A DNA stretch of 20,488 nucleotides, from NCBI GenBank assembly GCA_027023325.1, contig JALVVQ010000005.1, positions 1 through 20,488 of the forward strand, in the 5' to 3' direction. The notes beneath the pieces were generated by a model. That model searched no databases. It saw nothing but the letters and a program-made list of their open reading frames with translations, and was not told the origin of the DNA. The position numbers and the translations under genes are program-made. Source of the stretch: Campylobacteraceae bacterium (GTDB lineage: Bacteria; Campylobacterota; Campylobacteria; Campylobacterales; Sulfurovaceae). This document shows, piece after piece, positions 7,742 through 14,128 of this stretch. Each line of letters starts with the position of its first letter. Positions within the stretch are counted from its first letter, which is position 1.

Positions 7742-7996
7742 CTACTCTGTCTTCAGCTCTACCAGCTCTGACAGCAACTCTCCTGCCTCTTCTTCATCCA
7801 TCTCATTGGCTTCTATCTCGATAAGGATATCTCTACACTCCTGATGCATCTCCTGCATCTCTTCGAGCTCCTCTCTATCCGCTAGAGAAATGGTCTTCTC
7901 TTTTTCTACCATCTGGAAGGTCTCATCTATCGCTGCTTCGAGGTCTTGAATAATCTCGTTTTCGAGTAGGTTTTTAAGTTGTTCTATTTTAGTCAT
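7742..7996 (-). CDS. Small acidic helical protein of unknown function
   Basis: This gene encodes 84 residues beginning MTKIEQLKNLLEN. One third of the residues are Glu or Asp (28 of 84) and the protein is probably all-helical, with the repeated pattern EELEEMQEMHQE and a single Cys. I do not recognise the family. The frame stays open upstream to 8167, but that extension would read through tRNA-Pro and gives the typical nonsense GSSPVTPT. The ATG at 7996 instead has AAGG 8 bases upstream and a TG-extended TACAAT at 8043-8051, which fixes the start. It lies 89 bases downstream of the tRNA on the same strand, so it may be partly co-transcribed with it. A small cytoplasmic structural or regulatory protein is all that can be proposed. 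Confidence 0.7.
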   Translation of the reverse strand: MTKIEQLKNLLENEIIQDLEAAIDETFQMVEKEKTISLADREELEEMQEMHQECRDILIEIEANEMDEEEAGELLSELVELKTE

Positions 7997-8042
7997 GCAT
8001 ATTGCCTTGTAATCAATTGGGTTATGTACTTGGTGCGGTAAT

Positions 8043-8051
8043 ATTGTATCA
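8043..8051 (-). promoter_or_regulatory. Extended -10 promoter for the small acidic protein gene
   Basis: TGATACAAT on the minus strand matches a TG-extended -10 and lies about 46 bases upstream of the ATG at 7996. This would start the transcript downstream of the tRNA, giving a leader of roughly 40 bases. No -35 is seen. Confidence 0.4.
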
Positions 8052-8085
8052 AAAATGGATGAAAAGTGTAGTGAAATAAGAAAAA

Positions 8086-8163
8086 TGGTCGGAGTGACAG
8101 GACTTGAACCTGCGACCTCTACCACCCCAAGGTAGCACGCTAGCCAGACTGCGCCACACCCCG
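8086..8163 (-). tRNA. tRNA-Pro (anticodon GGG), CCA encoded
   Basis: The minus strand folds as a full cloverleaf of 78 bases including an encoded CCA. The acceptor stem CGGGGTG pairs with CACTCCG (one G-T pair). The D arm is GCGC/GCGT. The anticodon stem CTACC/GGTAG encloses the loop TTGGGGT, placing GGG at bases 8126-8128. The T arm is GCAGG/CCTGT (one G-T pair) with loop TTCAAGT. Anticodon GGG reads proline CCC and CCU. A T-rich stretch follows the CCA and may act in termination. No second copy of its 3' end is visible in the window, so there is no sign of use as an attachment site here. Confidence 0.95.
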
Positions 8164-8182
8164 ACATAGAAAGTGGAATGGT

Positions 8183-8188
8183 ATTGTA
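8183..8188 (-). promoter_or_regulatory. -10 element for tRNA-Pro
   Basis: TACAAT on the minus strand lies about 20 bases upstream of the mature tRNA 5' end, the usual distance for a tRNA promoter with a short leader. The upstream TTTTGC is at best a poor -35. Confidence 0.4.
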
Positions 8189-8299
8189 GCAAAATTACTG
8201 TTAGTAAACGACTAATTTGCAAAATTTTCACATAATATTTCTAATTTTGTTTGGTTTCCACCTTCATGGCTTCGCTTACGCTACGACCACTCCGGTTCC

Positions 8300-8341
8300 G
8301 AACCTAAAAACGACAAACTATTGTCGTTTTCTTTACGGTTC
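8300..8341 (-). terminator. Intrinsic terminator of mrp (possibly bidirectional)
   Basis: AAAACGACAA (8307-8316) and TTGTCGTTTT (8321-8330) form a perfect 10-bp stem with a 4-base loop, starting 12 bases after the mrp stop. Outer arms GAACC (8300-8304) and GGTTC (8337-8341) can extend it. On the minus strand the stem is followed by a T-run (GTTTTTAGG); on the plus strand it ends TTTTCTTT, so it could work both ways. Confidence 0.82.
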
Positions 8342-9454
8342 TCACATACTGCAGGCAGAGACGCCAGGAGGCGTCGTCGGCTGCACTGCCGAGTTGTCAG
8401 CGCCACCCTCTGCATTAACCTTTTCGATAAATTCCCAAAGCTTGGATGCAGACTCTTGATAGCGCTTGGCAGTCTCAGAATCTGTTTTGAAATAAGCTAC
8501 CGGTTGACCGGTATCACCACCGATACGCACCGCTGGCTCGATAGGGATGCGCGCCAGCAATACTGTGTTGAACTCCTCTGCCACTGCTTGAGAAGTACCC
8601 ATACCAAAGATATCGGACTCCGTATCACAACTAGGGCAGATGAAGCCACTCATATTCTCGATCACTCCTGCTGTAGGGATATGCAGCTTCTCAAACATAT
8701 CCAATGAGCGCCTACTGTCATCCAATGAGACCTCCTGTGGCGTAGTCACTGTGACACCAGCAGTGACAGGGATAGACTGTGCCAGCGTCAGCTGTGCATC
8801 ACCTGTTCCTGGAGGCATATCGATCACGAGGACATCCAGATCTGACCAGAGAATATCTCTGAGTAGCTGCTCGATCGCTTTCATGATCATGGCACCTCTC
8901 CAGAGCAGCGACTGTCCAGACTCCATCAGTGAGCCCATACTCATCACCTCTACACCATAGGCTTTCATAGGCTGGACTTTGTTGCCCATGATCTCAGGTT
9001 TTTGCTCATCCAATCCCATCATCCGGGGAATATTGGGTCCATAGATATCGGCATCCAATAAACCTACTTTTTTGCCCTGCATTGCCAGAGAGACAGCCAG
9101 GTTGACAGAAGTAGTGGACTTACCCACGCCCCCTTTACCCGAACTGACCATCACAAAATTTTTGATCTGAGGCGCGATATTTTTGCCACTCATCGTGTTG
9201 CTGTGCTCTTTGGGAGCTTGGGGTGCAGTGATGTGCACTTCAACATCAGAAAAACCTGCTTTTTTGAGTTCGACTGTAGCATCTGCTGTTAGCTGCTGCT
9301 TTACTTCACTTGCCGAAGAGGTGATATCGATTGTGACAATTACTTTGTCTCCGTTAACCTCTACATTTTTTACAAACCCGAATGTCACAATGTCTTTTGT
9401 GAAACCGGGATAGGTTACATTTTTCAATGCTTCCAAAACTGTTTCGTTTGTCAT
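8342..9454 (-). CDS. mrp: Mrp/ApbC family iron-sulfur cluster carrier ATPase
   Basis: This 370-residue protein is a Mrp/NBP35-type P-loop ATPase that binds and transfers [4Fe-4S] clusters to target proteins in the cytoplasm. Residues 1-80 form a MIP18/DUF59 domain. The deviant Walker A motif SSGKGGVGKST is at 104-114, followed by GLLDADIYGPNIPRM (131-145) and IDMPPGTGDAQ (211-221). The cluster-bridging CxxC is Cys273/Cys276 (FICPSCD). The frame is open 15 codons further upstream, but the ATG at 9454 follows GAAGGA at ideal spacing, so the shorter start is chosen. The last ~20 residues (after EFIEKVNA) form a Pro/Ser/Thr-rich tail ending ACSM, encoded by GC-rich DNA with a hairpin and a diverged repeat. 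The many Fe-S proteins nearby (MqnE, subunits A and B of the reductase) are plausible clients. Confidence 0.94.
   Translation of the reverse strand: MTNETVLEALKNVTYPGFTKDIVTFGFVKNVEVNGDKVIVTIDITSSASEVKQQLTADATVELKKAGFSDVEVHITAPQAPKEHSNTMSGKNIAPQIKNFVMVSSGKGGVGKSTTSVNLAVSLAMQGKKVGLLDADIYGPNIPRMMGLDEQKPEIMGNKVQPMKAYGVEVMSMGSLMESGQSLLWRGAMIMKAIEQLLRDILWSDLDVLVIDMPPGTGDAQLTLAQSIPVTAGVTVTTPQEVSLDDSRRSLDMFEKLHIPTAGVIENMSGFICPSCDTESDIFGMGTSQAVAEEFNTVLLARIPIEPAVRIGGDTGQPVAYFKTDSETAKRYQESASKLWEFIEKVNAEGGADNSAVQPTTPPGVSACSM
8360..8375. repeat. Small perfect hairpin in the 3' end of mrp
   Basis: GACGCC (8360-8365) and GGCGTC (8370-8375) are perfectly complementary with an AGGA loop. They lie inside the codons for the mrp C-terminal tail and next to the repeat copy at 8369-8407. 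Confidence 0.45.
8369..8407 (+). repeat. GC-rich diverged repeat copy in the mrp tail
   Basis: This plus-strand block carries GGCGTC, CGGCTG, CCGAGTTG and the closing CGCCACC in the same order and at nearly the same spacing as the minus-strand block at 7059-7097. I count roughly 27 matching positions over 39-40 with two small gaps by eye. It encodes part of the mrp tail on the other strand. Confidence 0.4.
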
Positions 9455-9484
9455 ATTTATCCTTCGTTTAAATATCGTAACCGA

Positions 9485-9493
9485 GTTATACCA
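9485..9493 (-). promoter_or_regulatory. Extended -10 promoter of mrp
   Basis: TGGTATAAC on the minus strand is a TG-extended -10 about 30 bases upstream of the mrp ATG at 9454. It lies inside the upstream open frame, which further supports the shorter mrp start. No clear -35 is present. Confidence 0.45.
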
Positions 9494-9610
9494 CTCCAAC
9501 CTTTAAAAGAGGATAAAAGCACTCCTAAATACTTGAGAGATGACAATAAAGATACTTCTGTTTTGTCCTAAAGACACTGCTGCTATTTTGCAAGTAATAT
9601 AGGCGTAGTG

Positions 9611-9619
9611 TGTTATAAT
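9611..9619 (+). promoter_or_regulatory. Extended -10 promoter of the two-component operon
   Basis: TGTTATAAT is a perfect TG-extended -10 located 50 bases before the response regulator ATG. The predicted start near 9626 gives a leader of about 44 bases. The reductase operon has a near-identical element at 12131-12139. Confidence 0.55.
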
Positions 9620-9669
9620 TTTCGTATCTGATTTAATTTTTTTGAGATTGAGAAAGCAAAGGAAACACT

Positions 9670-10356
9670 ATGAATACCGATATTCTGGATATATTGGCTA
9701 ATAAAAAAGTCTTGTATGCAGAAGACGAAAAAGGCATACGGAAACATATTTCCGAAGTGCTGGAACTTTTTTTCGATACGGTTGTGTCGGTCGAAGATGG
9801 GTTGGAAGCTACCTATGAGATGGATGTAAACCACTATGATGTGCTTATGTTTGATATTTGTATGCCCCATCTGGATGGACTGAGTGCAATCAAGAAGATC
9901 CGTGAAAAAGACAAGAAAATCCCTATCATTATCCTCTCTGCCCATGCAGAAAAAGAATACCTCTGGAATGCCATAGAGCTCAAGATTTCAAAATACCTCG
10001 TCAAGCCTTATGATAAACATGATTTACAAGAAGCACTAAAAATTGTGGCGCTGGAACTGGTGGACAACCAGCTGGAGATACCATTGAAAGATGGATATAT
10101 ATACAATCCGGTGAAAAAAGTGGTTCATTGTGGGCAGGAAGAGAAACAGCTCACGCTCAAAGAGAGCCGCCTGTTGGAATATTTTATCACCCGTGCCAAT
10201 CAGAGCATTTCTTTCGACGAGATAGGGGAGTATCTATGGGACAGCGAAATTCCCCCCAAAGAGGCAATCAAATCGGTCATCAAAGAGCTCAGAAGAAAAG
10301 TCGGAAGAGCATGTATTACAAATATTTATGGTATAGGGTATATACTTGAACTTTAA
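9670..10356 (+). CDS. OmpR/PhoB-family response regulator
   Basis: This 228-residue cytoplasmic DNA-binding regulator has an N-terminal receiver domain (about 12-122) and a C-terminal winged-helix domain (about 130-228). In the receiver the acidic pocket is Glu18/Asp19 (YAEDE), the phosphoacceptor is Asp62 (LMFDICMP), the switch Ser is at 90 (ILSAH) and the conserved Lys is 112 (VKPYD), so it should be phosphorylated normally. The winged helix shows LTLKESRLLEYFI, ISFDEIGEYLW, AIKSVIKELRRKVG and the final IYGIGYILEL. An AAGGAAA ribosome site precedes the ATG. Its end overlaps the histidine kinase start by 11 bases, so the two form a cognate pair. Its position just upstream of the reductase operon makes that operon the likely target. 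Confidence 0.9.
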   Translation: MNTDILDILANKKVLYAEDEKGIRKHISEVLELFFDTVVSVEDGLEATYEMDVNHYDVLMFDICMPHLDGLSAIKKIREKDKKIPIIILSAHAEKEYLWNAIELKISKYLVKPYDKHDLQEALKIVALELVDNQLEIPLKDGYIYNPVKKVVHCGQEEKQLTLKESRLLEYFITRANQSISFDEIGEYLWDSEIPPKEAIKSVIKELRRKVGRACITNIYGIGYILEL

Positions 10357-12085
10357 AAGCCTCTCTCATTCTGTTTCGGTCAAAACAAAAACTATTGTAC
10401 TCGTGCTCGTGCTTATCGTTACCCTCTCTGCGATCTTCTTTCTCATTCGCTACAATGATATTAAAAGTGTGGCCAGCAGTGATCAGCTCTCCGAATTGAA
10501 ACGCGTGACGGTCGTCTATCAGGAGACTCTTAAACGGACACAAAAGTTCTATATCACACGAGGCTATGCCAACATCAACTCATATGGGATTCGGGAAGCC
10601 TTTGAGCATAGCAATGCCACAGCCTTGCATACCTTAAGCCTTCCGAGATGGAAGGTCATCACCAAAGAAAACCACTTTTTAACCTCTTTTTGTTTTTACG
10701 ATCGAGAAGGAAAACTGCTAACTTATTTTGGCCAGAAACCACAGGAGAAACTTTCATATTTTGATACCGTGAAAAAACCTTATGATGGCTTCTGGTATGC
10801 GGGAGAGCATTTTCGTTACCATACGGTTTCTGAAGTATGGGACAGGAACCATGCGATCGTCGGGTATGTGGTTTTTGTGATTGACCCTCGATATTTTCTG
10901 GAACAGATACGAAAAATCATGGATATCGATGCCTACATTTATTATGAAAAATCCCCTGAACCACTGCTTTTTTCTATGGATAAAGATTCACCCATACTCC
11001 AGGTACTTTCCCAAGATAATTTTGCCATTCTAAAAGAAGTATCGTTGAATGGTCATGTGTTTGCTCCCTATACGATTGCAGGGAAAGGACTGGGGGAAAA
11101 TAATGATTTTAAAATTATTTTCCTACAAGATATTACGCACTGGAAAGAGATTGTGGACAAGGCAATCCTTCAAAGCATTATCGTCATGGTGCTTTTAACT
11201 CTGATTACGATGCTAGTGATGAACTATGGATTTGATGTCATCCTCCATCAGCTGGATGAGCTGAATGCCAAACTCATACACAGTCAGACAGAACTACAGG
11301 TGATCAACAAAGACTTGCAAAAACGGGTACAGCAGGAGATAGAACTCAAACTCAAGAAAGAGAGGGAAGCCAACGAAAAGGAGAGGATACTTGTCCATCA
11401 GAGTAAACTGGCCAGTATGGGTGAAATGATCGGAAATATCGCCCATCAGTGGCGGCAGCCACTCACCGAACTCTCTTCGATTCTGATCAATACGGAGATA
11501 TTTTTTGACCGGGGAAAACTGACCAAAGAGCGGCTTCAGAACAAAATCGAAGATGCGAATATGCAGATCAAGTTTATGTCGAGAACGATTGATGATTTTC
11601 GCAACTTCTTCTCGTCAGGAAAACAGAAAGAATCCCTCCCCGTTTCGGTGCCTTTTGGTAAAGTAGAAAAACTCATGCATGCCTCACTCAAGAACAATGG
11701 GATTGCTTTTATGATAGATATTCAAGATGATTTTCCCCTCTTCATCTACCCCAATGAGATTACACAGGCATTATTGAATCTAATCAGCAATGCCAAAGAT
11801 ATTCTGCTTGAACGCTCAGTCAAGGCAGGGGAAATTTCTCTGAAGGCTTACTCTGAGATGGGCAAAGACATCATCGAAGTGCGTGACAATGCCGGAGGGG
11901 TCAAGACAGATCCGATTGAAAAAATATTCGAACCCTACTTCAGTACGAAACATGCAACCAGCGGCACCGGCATCGGCCTGTATATGACCAAGATTATCAT
12001 CGAAAAAAACAATGCCGGAACCATTCTCGTCCATAACGAAGATAAGGGAGCTGTTTTTAAAATCATTTTCACAAGTAGAGACTAG
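10346..12085 (+). CDS. Membrane sensor histidine kinase
   Basis: This 579-residue inner-membrane kinase is the partner of the overlapping response regulator. It has a first membrane helix (about 17-34), a periplasmic sensor region of about 235 residues, a second membrane helix (about 274-292), a charged coiled-coil linker (300-350) and a transmitter. The sensor segment has Cache-like features (SFCFYDREGKLL, then VGYVVFVID). His367 in GNIAHQWRQPL is the phosphorylation site; this H-box form is common in Campylobacterota kinases. The ATPase domain shows the N box (NLISNAKD, 477-484), G1 (DNAGG), F box (FEPYFSTK) and G2 (GTGIGLYM). The start is TTG at 10346, with AGGG 7 bases upstream; no ATG precedes the first membrane helix. 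The signal may be the reductase substrate, but nothing visible names it. The order regulator-kinase-reductase resembles the Salmonella ttrRS-ttrBCA layout although the protein families differ. Confidence 0.9.
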   Translation: MNFKSLSHSVSVKTKTIVLVLVLIVTLSAIFFLIRYNDIKSVASSDQLSELKRVTVVYQETLKRTQKFYITRGYANINSYGIREAFEHSNATALHTLSLPRWKVITKENHFLTSFCFYDREGKLLTYFGQKPQEKLSYFDTVKKPYDGFWYAGEHFRYHTVSEVWDRNHAIVGYVVFVIDPRYFLEQIRKIMDIDAYIYYEKSPEPLLFSMDKDSPILQVLSQDNFAILKEVSLNGHVFAPYTIAGKGLGENNDFKIIFLQDITHWKEIVDKAILQSIIVMVLLTLITMLVMNYGFDVILHQLDELNAKLIHSQTELQVINKDLQKRVQQEIELKLKKEREANEKERILVHQSKLASMGEMIGNIAHQWRQPLTELSSILINTEIFFDRGKLTKERLQNKIEDANMQIKFMSRTIDDFRNFFSSGKQKESLPVSVPFGKVEKLMHASLKNNGIAFMIDIQDDFPLFIYPNEITQALLNLISNAKDILLERSVKAGEISLKAYSEMGKDIIEVRDNAGGVKTDPIEKIFEPYFSTKHATSGTGIGLYMTKIIIEKNNAGTILVHNEDKGAVFKIIFTSRD

Positions 12086-12130
12086 ACGGCTCTCCTCTTT
12101 TTCTTCCCACCCCACTTTCCCCTTTTTTAT

Positions 12131-12139
12131 TGTTATGAT
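12131..12139 (+). promoter_or_regulatory. Extended -10 promoter of the reductase operon
   Basis: TGTTATGAT is a TG-extended -10 whose predicted start (near 12146) is about 20 bases before the ATG at 12166. Upstream, 12090-12130 is a strongly pyrimidine-rich tract on the plus strand with two TTCCC blocks (12104-12108 and 12117-12121), a possible but unproven site for the adjacent response regulator. I see no terminator hairpin between the kinase stop and this promoter. Confidence 0.45.
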
Positions 12140-12165
12140 TCCGGATATTCTTAAAAGGAGAGAAG

Positions 12166-12972
12166 ATGGATGAAAAAAATTCCAGAAGGAGTTTTCTCAA
12201 AAAAGGCTTTTCTGCGACAGCGTTTGCAACACTTTTTACTTCGCAAGCAGATGCGTTTTCAATGAAAAATCCCGGAAGAGATGCCAAAGATGCGAAATAT
12301 ATTGGGCAAACCGGCAAGCACTTTGTCATGGTGCTGGACTTACGAAAGTGCATTGGGTGTCAGGCATGTACTTCCGTATGTAAGGTTGAAAATGACATTC
12401 CTGATGAGCAATACCGAACCTTCGTCACAGAGACAGAAGTAGGAGAGTTTCCTGATGCGCGCAAGGCATTTTTGCCTCAGCTATGCAACCACTGTACCGA
12501 TCCTGCTTGTGTCCCTGTATGTCCGACGGGCGCGACATTCAAGCGTGAAGACGGTATCGTCGTTGTCGATAACACCGTCTGCTGGGGGTGTGGGTATTGT
12601 ATCAACGCCTGCCCATACGACAAGCGTTACTTCAACGAAAGAACCAAAACTGCCGACAAATGTAACTTCTGTGCCCACCGTGTGGACAAAGGGTTGTTGC
12701 CGGCATGCGTCGAAACTTGTATCGGAGGTGCACGAATTTTTGGTGATGTCAACGATAAGACTTCAGAAGTCTATCAGACACTTCAACAGTTCTCCACAAC
12801 GGTTCTAAAAAAAGCAGAGGGTACCCGTCCACAAGTTTTCTATATCGGACTAGATTCTCGGCTGGAAGAGCTCTACGGTACCACGCAGAGCTTAGATGAT
12901 ATCGTCAAAGCAGAAGAGGGCTTCAACCGGGAATGGATGAAAGCCCGAGGAGAGGAGGAAAATCATGGATAG
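12166..12972 (+). CDS. ttrB: Tetrathionate-reductase-like iron-sulfur subunit B (four [4Fe-4S])
   Basis: This 268-residue electron-transfer subunit carries electrons between the membrane quinol-oxidising subunit and the molybdenum subunit. It starts with a Tat signal (SRRSFLKKG, 6-14, then a hydrophobic stretch to QADA), so it is probably exported folded to the periplasmic side. All 16 cluster ligands are visible: Cys62/65/68/72, Cys107/110/115/119, Cys139/142/145/149 and Cys166/169/181/185, the normal four-cluster pattern of the DMSO-reductase B family. A strong AGGAG ribosome site precedes the ATG. The end overlaps the next gene by 8 bases. The Tat signal on subunit B, the B-C-A gene order and the ~1000-residue A subunit point to TtrB. 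PsrB/PhsB of a sulfur or thiosulfate reductase, or a selenate/arsenate-type respiratory reductase, are alternatives. Confidence 0.75.
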   Translation: MDEKNSRRSFLKKGFSATAFATLFTSQADAFSMKNPGRDAKDAKYIGQTGKHFVMVLDLRKCIGCQACTSVCKVENDIPDEQYRTFVTETEVGEFPDARKAFLPQLCNHCTDPACVPVCPTGATFKREDGIVVVDNTVCWGCGYCINACPYDKRYFNERTKTADKCNFCAHRVDKGLLPACVETCIGGARIFGDVNDKTSEVYQTLQQFSTTVLKKAEGTRPQVFYIGLDSRLEELYGTTQSLDDIVKAEEGFNREWMKARGEEENHG

Positions 12973-14128
12973 TATCAACACATTGGTTTCATCGATCACC
13001 ATTGCCAAGCCGTGGGGTATTGATGTGCCCAATTATTTCTGGTTTACGGGAAGCTCGGCTGCGGCCTTTATCATCTCCAGTTTTGCCCATGTGTTTGGCT
13101 GGAAAAGATACAAACCCATTGCCGGCGTAGCGCTGTTGATGGCGTTCGTGCTGTTGGTGGCCGCCCCGCTGAATCTCCTCGATGATTTGAGGCAGCCGGG
13201 GAGGGTACTCAACTTTTTTATGTACGGATGGGAAAATTTCCCCACCTCGCCCATGAAGTGGGGAGGACTGCTTCTGATCGCGTATCCTATTCTGATCTTT
13301 TTTGAAGCACAGGCCTTGTACCGCCCCTACTTTGTCCATCACGCCCAAAAGGGCAGTTTTTTTGCCAAGCTCTTTACCTTTGGCAATATGGATCTCAGTG
13401 AAACAGCAAGAGCAAAAGATCACCGCAAAGGCTACATACTAGGAGCCGTCGGTATCCCTCTGGCACTGGCGGTTCATGGATACACTGGCTACATCATGGG
13501 AGCAGTACACGCCAATCCGATGTACCACACGCCCCTGATGCCTATCATCTTTCTTGCTTCTGCCATGGTCTCCGGTACGGGACTTCTAATCCTGCTGATT
13601 CCCCTGTTCCAGCGGTTTTTGTCTGAGCGCCAGAGGGTTGACCGAGATATGGTCGCTACACTGGCCAGACTACTCTCATGGTTTATCGTTGCCGATTTGG
13701 TGATGCGATTCTTGTGGTTGACCTTTGCTTTGACTTTTGGAAATGGAGAAAAGTACGCACTCTACCATTATTTCGCGCTGCATTTCAATGAAACACTGTG
13801 GATTGACTATATACTGGGACTCTTTATCCCTCTAATCATTGGTTTTACCAAACTACGATTTACCCCAGCGGTGGTCTATTTCGGTGGATTTGTCACAGCA
13901 GTTGGTGTATGGATTTTCCGTTGGAATACGGTCATTGGAGGAGAAACAATCCCCCGAACCACACCAGGGTTTTTGCATTATGCCCCTCCAGTTTTCGGAC
14001 AGGACAGCTATATCTCAGTCCTCTCAAACTGGGGAATTTTATTTGCTCTGATCGCTTTGGTTCTCCTGGTGTTCCCTTGGGATGAAGAGATGGAAGATTG
14101 TTATAAAGGAGTTGAGAATGAAAAGTAG
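12965..14128 (+). CDS. ttrC: NrfD/TtrC-like membrane subunit (quinol oxidation)
   Basis: This 387-residue integral membrane protein belongs to the NrfD/PsrC group, which exchanges electrons between the membrane quinol pool and the peripheral Fe-S subunit. I count about nine hydrophobic segments, near 23-46, 52-72, 98-119, 155-180, 188-214, 228-255, 273-297, 299-325 and 349-372. That is one more than in classical PsrC and fits a TtrC-type protein. Family-like features are PNYFWFTGSSAAAF at the start, PLNLLDDLRQPGR, and HGYTGYIMG in the fourth segment. An AGGAGG ribosome site lies inside the end of subunit B, and the ATG overlaps that gene by 8 bases. The stop overlaps the start of subunit A by 11 bases, so the three subunits are tightly coupled. 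Menaquinol is the expected donor. Confidence 0.78.
   Translation: MDSINTLVSSITIAKPWGIDVPNYFWFTGSSAAAFIISSFAHVFGWKRYKPIAGVALLMAFVLLVAAPLNLLDDLRQPGRVLNFFMYGWENFPTSPMKWGGLLLIAYPILIFFEAQALYRPYFVHHAQKGSFFAKLFTFGNMDLSETARAKDHRKGYILGAVGIPLALAVHGYTGYIMGAVHANPMYHTPLMPIIFLASAMVSGTGLLILLIPLFQRFLSERQRVDRDMVATLARLLSWFIVADLVMRFLWLTFALTFGNGEKYALYHYFALHFNETLWIDYILGLFIPLIIGFTKLRFTPAVVYFGGFVTAVGVWIFRWNTVIGGETIPRTTPGFLHYAPPVFGQDSYISVLSNWGILFALIALVLLVFPWDEEMEDCYKGVENEK

Noticed and set aside
8086..8163. tRNA-Pro as an island attachment site
   Set aside because: No second copy of the tRNA 3' end and no integrase gene are visible in the window.
7997..8167. 57-codon upstream extension of the small acidic protein
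   Set aside because: It reads through the tRNA-Pro gene, giving the usual tRNA-derived peptide GSSPVTPT. The ATG at 7996 has its own ribosome site and promoter.
8262..8459. Plus-strand reading frame across the mrp terminator
   Set aside because: It runs through the terminator hairpin and antisense to the mrp tail, with no ribosome site.
9455..9499. Upstream mrp start at 9499
   Set aside because: The predicted extended -10 (9485-9493) falls inside it, and the ATG at 9454 has an ideal GAAGGA site.
14082..14117. Twelve extra N-terminal codons of the molybdenum subunit
   Set aside because: They would place a charged segment ahead of the Tat signal, while the ATG at 14118 has an AAAGGAG site at good spacing.
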